DNA of 9,976 bases from an uncultured Bacteroidales bacterium (lineage in GTDB: Bacteria > Bacteroidota > Bacteroidia > Bacteroidales > UBA932), in contig CALCHD010000216.1 of assembly GCA_937901105.1 (NCBI GenBank), positions 1-9,976 of the forward strand, read 5' to 3'. Made by a program: the position numbers and the translations under genes. The notes below the pieces were generated by a model that ran no database searches, was not told the DNA's origin, and saw only the letters and a program-made list of their open reading frames with translations. Of this stretch, positions 6,904 to 9,976 are shown in pieces (positions within the stretch are counted from its first letter, which is position 1; the number at the start of each line of letters is the position of its first letter).

Positions 6904-8172
6904 CTACCCCTCCATCACCTTGATTATCTTCTCTGTTGCTCCCAGATTCTTCTTTACATAATCCAGACAGATCCTGCCCCTCTCCTCCCGTACCGGCCTG
7001 TTCTTCACCATCTTGTCCAGCAATGCATAGAACTCCTCCTGGCCACGTACCGGGGTTGCACCCTGCAGCGCCACAAGATCCCTTGCCTCCTTGAACTTCT
7101 GGTATTTAGGTCCGAATGCAACCGGAATGCCGTATGTTGCAGCCTCCAGGATATTGTGGATTCCCACACCAAAGCCTCCGCCGATATAAGCGAAATCTCC
7201 GTATCTGTAGATAGATGAAAGAATTCCCATACAGTCAATCAGCAGCACATTGGAGCTCTCCAGCCTTGGATCAGAATCATCCTTTACATCTGAGAACTTG
7301 AGCAGCTTATATCCCTTGAATGTCTCAAGAATCTTTGCAATATGCTCCTTATGTATCTCATGAGGGGCAATCACCAGCTTAACCTTTGAAAAATTCTTCA
7401 CAGTAGCAGCAAGAATCTCCTCGCAAGGGGGCCATGTACTGCCCGCCAGAACTGTAAACGAATCCTTGCTGAATTTGCTGATTGCCGGAAACTCCCTGCT
7501 GGATGCGGTAATCTGGTTCACCCTGTCAAACCTGGTATCTCCACAGATTGTAACATTCTCCTTAATTCCAATCCCTTCAAGCAGTCTTCCCGACAGTTCA
7601 TCCTGCACAAACAGCGCAGTGAACGAAGCCAGCATCTTCCTGAACAGTCCACCCCAAGACTTGAAGAACACCTGGTCCTCCCTGAAAATGGCTGAAACTA
7701 TATAAGTCTTCACCCCCATCTTCTTCAGCTGATTGAGATAATTGTACCAGAACTCGTACTTGATGAACACCGCCTTTTCAGGCTTTACTGCGTCCAGGAA
7801 CCTGCGTGCATTTGACGCTGTGTCTACCGGAAGATAAAAAATCCAGTCTGCCAGCGGATAGTTCTTCCTCATCTCATATCCGCTAGGAGAAAAGAAAGTA
7901 AGGAGAATCCTGTACTCCTTCCTGTTCTCCTTGTACCACTCAATAAGAGGCCTTGCCTGCTCAAACTCGCCCACTGAAGAGCAGTGGAACCAGACAATGG
8001 GATGTGTATGGTCTATCTGGGACCTTATCTTCTCCAGAAGCCCTTTCCTTCCTTGAGAAAAAAGCTTTGCCTTATGATTAAATAGTCCGGCAACCCCTAT
8101 CAGGGCCCCGTAACACCACATGGCTATATTATATAGAATGCTCAAGTCTAATAAAGTTATAATATCCAACAA
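6904..8172 (-). CDS. waaA: 3-deoxy-D-manno-octulosonic acid (Kdo) transferase
   Basis: This inner-membrane glycosyltransferase adds Kdo from CMP-Kdo to the lipid A precursor, making the LPS inner core. An N-terminal hydrophobic segment (about residues 12-30) anchors it to the cytoplasmic face. The acceptor domain carries HCSSVGEFEQARPL; Glu69, in the VGE motif, matches the catalytic base of the family. Further blocks are YLPVDT, KAVFIKYEFWYN and GDTRFDRV. In the donor-binding GT-B domain, IGGGFGVGIHNILEAATYG (about 328-346) and PVAFGPKYQKFKEA are typical. Length is 422 residues from a TTG at 8172. The start is uncertain: family members usually begin close to the LYNIA segment (residues 13-17), a TAnnTTTG box overlaps the 8172 TTG, and ATG at 8121 (405 residues) or TTG at 8145 are alternatives. 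It is convergent with the GH171 gene and divergent from mlaE. Function is secure. Confidence 0.94.
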   Translation of the reverse strand: MLDIITLLDLSILYNIAMWCYGALIGVAGLFNHKAKLFSQGRKGLLEKIRSQIDHTHPIVWFHCSSVGEFEQARPLIEWYKENRKEYRILLTFFSPSGYEMRKNYPLADWIFYLPVDTASNARRFLDAVKPEKAVFIKYEFWYNYLNQLKKMGVKTYIVSAIFREDQVFFKSWGGLFRKMLASFTALFVQDELSGRLLEGIGIKENVTICGDTRFDRVNQITASSREFPAISKFSKDSFTVLAGSTWPPCEEILAATVKNFSKVKLVIAPHEIHKEHIAKILETFKGYKLLKFSDVKDDSDPRLESSNVLLIDCMGILSSIYRYGDFAYIGGGFGVGIHNILEAATYGIPVAFGPKYQKFKEARDLVALQGATPVRGQEEFYALLDKMVKNRPVREERGRICLDYVKKNLGATEKIIKVMEG

Positions 8173-8177
8173 ATTTA
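8170..8177 (-). promoter_or_regulatory. Possible -7 element of a waaA promoter
   Basis: On the minus strand TAAATTTG (8177 to 8170) matches TAnnTTTG exactly, in an AT-rich setting. No good TTTG lies 19-21 bases upstream; the nearest resemblance is ATTG at 8204-8201, 23 bases away. If real, transcription would begin near 8162-8165, which excludes the TTG at 8172 as start codon. Confidence 0.35.
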
Positions 8178-8204
8178 ATAATTTATTTTTATTTGGGGCA
8201 CAAT

Positions 8205-8234
8205 TATGGCATGGGCAAAAAAATGTGTACCTTG
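8205..8234 (+). promoter_or_regulatory. Weak candidate promoter for mlaEF
   Basis: TATG at 8205-8208 and TACCTTG at 8228-8234 are 19 bases apart and resemble TTTG-N19-TAnnTTTG with one mismatch upstream and a shortened -7 box. The position fits, with a leader of about 12-15 bases before the ATG at 8253, and no better match exists in the 80-base divergent spacer. Confidence 0.35.
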
Positions 8235-8252
8235 CGTAAAATTTGACTTTTC

Positions 8253-8993
8253 ATGAAAAAGATATTGGAAATAACAGGCGAATACTGGGAACTTATGCTC
8301 AAAGTGTTCCAGAAGCCTGAAAAATGGAGGATCTTCTTCAGGCAATGTGCTGTAGAGGGACAGAAGCTCACATTGGATTCGGTACCCCTTATCAGCATCA
8401 TATCCATCTTCATTGGTGCAGTTGCCGTAATCCAGACAATCAACAACCTTGAGAGCCCGTTCATCCCCAAGATGTATGTAGGCTACATGGCCAGGGAGAT
8501 TCTGGTGCTGGAGTTCTGTTCAACAATGGTCGCCCTTATCCTTGCCGGAAAGATTGGCTCCAACATTGCTTCAGAGATAGGCAGCATGCGAATCACAGAG
8601 CAGATTGACGCAATGGACATCATGGGTGTGAACTCCGCCAACTACCTTATCCTTCCAAAAATTGTAAGTTCAGTTGCATTGAGTCCGTTTGTAATGCTCT
8701 CAAGCTTTGTGATAGGGCTCCTTGGAGGAGCTGCAATCATTGCCGCTACCGGCGCCATTACAATGGCCCAGTATATAGAAGGCCTGCAGTTTGCGTTCAA
8801 GATGCACTATATCTGGTACAGCATATCCAAGATGGCTGTATTCACATTCATAATCACATCGCTGGCATCCTATTTCGGATACTATGCAAAAGGGGGGTCA
8901 CTGGGCGTAGGACGCTCAAGCACAAAGGCCATTGTGGCCATAAGCGTCCTCATCCTTGTATTTGACCTTGCCCTCACAAAACTGTTGCTATAG
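8253..8993 (+). CDS. mlaE: MlaE/YrbE-type ABC transporter permease (phospholipid trafficking)
   Basis: A 246-residue inner-membrane permease of the MlaE family, the membrane part of MCE transporters that move phospholipids between inner and outer membranes. Hydrophobic segments lie near residues 44-64, 82-100, 136-167, 190-210 and 226-245, consistent with the family's five or so helices after an N-terminal interfacial helix. The segment at 98-137 has the family pattern, AGKIGSNIASEIG followed by TEQIDAMDIMGVN, which contacts the ATPase. GYYAKGGSLGVGRSSTKAIV near 209-228 corresponds to the conserved C-terminal GYxxxGGxxGVGxxxT motif. Length is normal. The ATG at 8253 begins MKKILE and matches the usual family start. 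Two bases separate its stop from the ATPase gene, so the two are co-transcribed and probably translationally coupled. No MCE-domain (MlaD) gene lies within the window. It is divergent from waaA, another envelope gene. Confidence 0.94.
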   Translation: MKKILEITGEYWELMLKVFQKPEKWRIFFRQCAVEGQKLTLDSVPLISIISIFIGAVAVIQTINNLESPFIPKMYVGYMAREILVLEFCSTMVALILAGKIGSNIASEIGSMRITEQIDAMDIMGVNSANYLILPKIVSSVALSPFVMLSSFVIGLLGGAAIIAATGAITMAQYIEGLQFAFKMHYIWYSISKMAVFTFIITSLASYFGYYAKGGSLGVGRSSTKAIVAISVLILVFDLALTKLLL

Positions 8994-8995
8994 CT

Positions 8996-9751
8996 ATGAT
9001 AAGAGTAGAAAACCTGCATAAGGAATTTGACGGCAAAGAGATCCTAAAAGGGATATCCATAGAATACAAGGCCGGCGAGTGCTCACTTATTATTGGAGCC
9101 AGCGGAAGCGGCAAGACCGTACTTCTGAAGAACCTGGTAGGCCTCCACACCCCAACCAGCGGAGAGATATGGTATGACGACAAAGCCTTCACAACACTTA
9201 AGGAGAAGCAGAGAAAAGAGCTCCGCAAGGAGATGGGCATGCTATTCCAGGGCAGTGCACTGTTCGACTTTGCAACTGTAGAGGAGAACATCATGTTCCC
9301 GATGGACTTCTTCACAGACTGGAGCAAGGAGGAAAAACTCGACAGGGCAAACTTCTGCCTCAAAAGGGTTCACCTTGAAAATGCAAACAAGAAATACCCC
9401 AACGAGTTGAGCGGCGGAATGCAGAAGCGTGTGGGAATTGCCAGGGCAATAGCCCTCAACCCCAAATACCTGTTCTGCGATGAGCCCAACTCCGGTCTGG
9501 ATCCAACTACCTCCATTGTAATCGACCGCCTTATCCAGGAGATTACACAAGAGTACAACATCACAACAGTAATCAATACCCACGACATGAACTCTGTTAT
9601 GGAGATTGGGGACAAGATAGGATTCATCTACCAGGGAGAGAAACTTTGGGAGGGAAGCAACAAGGAGATACTCAAATCAGACTGCAAGGAACTCAACGAT
9701 TTTGTATTTGCCTCAAATATGGCCAAGCAGCTGCGGGCCCTGATGAAATAA
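8996..9751 (+). CDS. mlaF: MlaF-type ABC transporter ATP-binding protein
   Basis: A 251-residue cytosolic ATPase that powers the MlaE permease. Motifs run in order: Walker A GASGSGKT (34-41), a Q-loop at MLFQGSALF, ABC signature LSGGMQKR (138-145), Walker B YLFCDEP with Asp162 and catalytic Glu163, D-loop SGLDP, and the switch His196 in NTHD. The Q-loop form LFQGSALFD and signature LSGGMQKRVGIARA are characteristic of the MlaF/Ttg2A branch rather than amino-acid or lipoprotein exporters. The D-loop region reads EPNSGLDP, with Asn where many relatives have Thr. Length is slightly short of Escherichia coli MlaF (about 270), as in other bacteria. The gene starts 2 bases after mlaE and is followed by a terminator about 40 bases downstream, so the operon is only these two genes. 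All catalytic residues are present. Confidence 0.94.
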   Translation: MIRVENLHKEFDGKEILKGISIEYKAGECSLIIGASGSGKTVLLKNLVGLHTPTSGEIWYDDKAFTTLKEKQRKELRKEMGMLFQGSALFDFATVEENIMFPMDFFTDWSKEEKLDRANFCLKRVHLENANKKYPNELSGGMQKRVGIARAIALNPKYLFCDEPNSGLDPTTSIVIDRLIQEITQEYNITTVINTHDMNSVMEIGDKIGFIYQGEKLWEGSNKEILKSDCKELNDFVFASNMAKQLRALMK

Positions 9752-9789
9752 ATTTTTCCAAATCTGGCATTTCTCTTTTTAAAAAGATA

Positions 9790-9826
9790 AAAACGGCGCC
9801 TCCGTAAGGTGCCGTTTTCTTTTTTT
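9790..9826 (+). terminator. Rho-independent terminator of the mlaEF operon
   Basis: AAAACGGCGCC (9790-9800) pairs with GGTGCCGTTTT (9808-9818) through 11 pairs including one G-U wobble, around the 7-base loop TCCGTAA. A run of seven T (9820-9826) follows. It lies between the mlaF stop and the next gene's leader. Confidence 0.92.
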
Positions 9827-9851
9827 GGCATACTTTTCAGAGGCGGCAGCC

Positions 9852-9859
9852 TTACTTTG
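9852..9859 (+). promoter_or_regulatory. Possible -7 element for the YifB/ComM-like gene
   Basis: TTACTTTG differs from TAnnTTTG at one position and is followed by CC, as many Bacteroidetes -7 boxes are followed by C. The nearest upstream TTTG (9824-9827) is 24 bases away, longer than the usual 19-21. If used, the leader would be only a few bases long. Support is modest. Confidence 0.35.
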
Positions 9860-9868
9860 CCATAAAAA

Positions 9869-9976
9869 ATGTTAAGCAAAGTGTATTGTGCAAACTGTAA
9901 GGGGCTGGAGGTTACAACCGTTACAGTTGAGGTGGAGGTATCGGACGGCATATGCTTCTATATGGTGGGGCTTGCC
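9869..9976 (+). CDS. YifB/ComM-like Mg-chelatase family AAA+ ATPase (3' end outside window)
   Basis: Only the first 36 residues are present, with the frame open to the window edge. The sequence begins MLSKVYCANCKGLEVTTVTV and continues to FYMVGLA. This follows the pattern of the YifB/ComM N terminus, typically MLxK, then xxGxxxxxVxVEVxxxxGxxFxxVGLxD, which is the start of the ribosomal-S5-like domain preceding the AAA+ core. Full-length relatives are about 510 residues; ComM is a helicase that promotes integration of DNA during natural transformation, while the Bacteroidetes role is less clear. The ATG at 9869 is chosen because it aligns with the family start and lies soon after a terminator and a possible -7 box. 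Two Cys (7 and 10) replace the small residues I expect here. The call rests on a short stretch, so it is likely rather than certain. Confidence 0.75.
   Translation, partial: MLSKVYCANCKGLEVTTVTVEVEVSDGICFYMVGLA

Noticed and set aside
8204..8470. 88-codon minus-strand frame across the waaA-mlaE spacer and the start of mlaE
   Set aside because: It overlaps mlaE and both candidate promoters and has no recognisable domain; chance frame.
9628..9951. 107-codon minus-strand frame spanning the end of mlaF, its terminator and the YifB start
   Set aside because: It runs through the terminator hairpin and two supported genes; its low-complexity product suggests a chance frame.
1..9976. CRISPR array, insertion sequence, phage or defence/toxin island
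   Set aside because: No spaced direct repeats, transposase, integrase, att-like repeat or toxin-antitoxin pair was seen. All genes fall in known housekeeping families.

Overview
The window looks like ordinary chromosomal DNA from a Gram-negative member of the Bacteroidetes, most likely the order Bacteroidales. Three things point there. Two clean promoters have the Bacteroidetes arrangement TTTG-N19-TAnnTTTG. The genes lack clear Shine-Dalgarno sequences and start after A-rich leaders. The gene content (S9 exopeptidase, FadL/OmpP1 porin, GH171 muramidase lipoprotein, Kdo transferase, MlaEF) suits a fermentative, LPS-bearing, diderm gut-type bacterium. Species or genus cannot be fixed from this alone.

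Layout. From 1 to 3720, on +, a 5'-truncated L-serine ammonia-lyase gene (sdaA type) is followed 6 bases later by a secreted S9 (DPP IV-like) serine peptidase. This pair ends at a hairpin terminator (3761-3793). From 3867 to 5446 a self-contained unit holds a promoter, an OmpP1/FadL/TodX outer-membrane transporter and a strong terminator. From 5456 to 6874 a second self-contained unit holds a promoter, a GH171 (DUF1343, NamZ/YbbC-like) lipoprotein and a terminator. On the minus strand, 8172-6904 encodes the Kdo transferase WaaA, which converges on that same terminator. An 80-base divergent spacer separates waaA from a two-gene ABC transporter operon on + (8253-9751). That operon encodes an MlaE-type permease and an MlaF-type ATPase, and is followed by a terminator (9790-9826). 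The last 108 bases are the start of a YifB/ComM-like Mg-chelatase-family ATPase gene that runs off the window.

Function. From 3867 to 9751 most genes serve the cell envelope: outer-membrane uptake of hydrophobic compounds (FadL), peptidoglycan turnover (NamZ-like), the lipid A-Kdo inner core (WaaA) and phospholipid trafficking (MlaEF). The first two genes suit peptide and amino acid catabolism: an exported peptidase releasing small peptides, and deamination of serine to pyruvate and ammonia.

I see no mobile element, CRISPR array, RNA gene, prophage or toxin/defence cassette, and no convincing new multi-gene system. The most useful points for follow-up are an S9 peptidase that lacks the DPP IV double-Glu motif, a WaaA start site that conflicts with a possible promoter, and an mlaEF operon closed by a terminator before any mlaD. 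No intergenic stretch exceeds 300 bases; the longest is 3721-3933.
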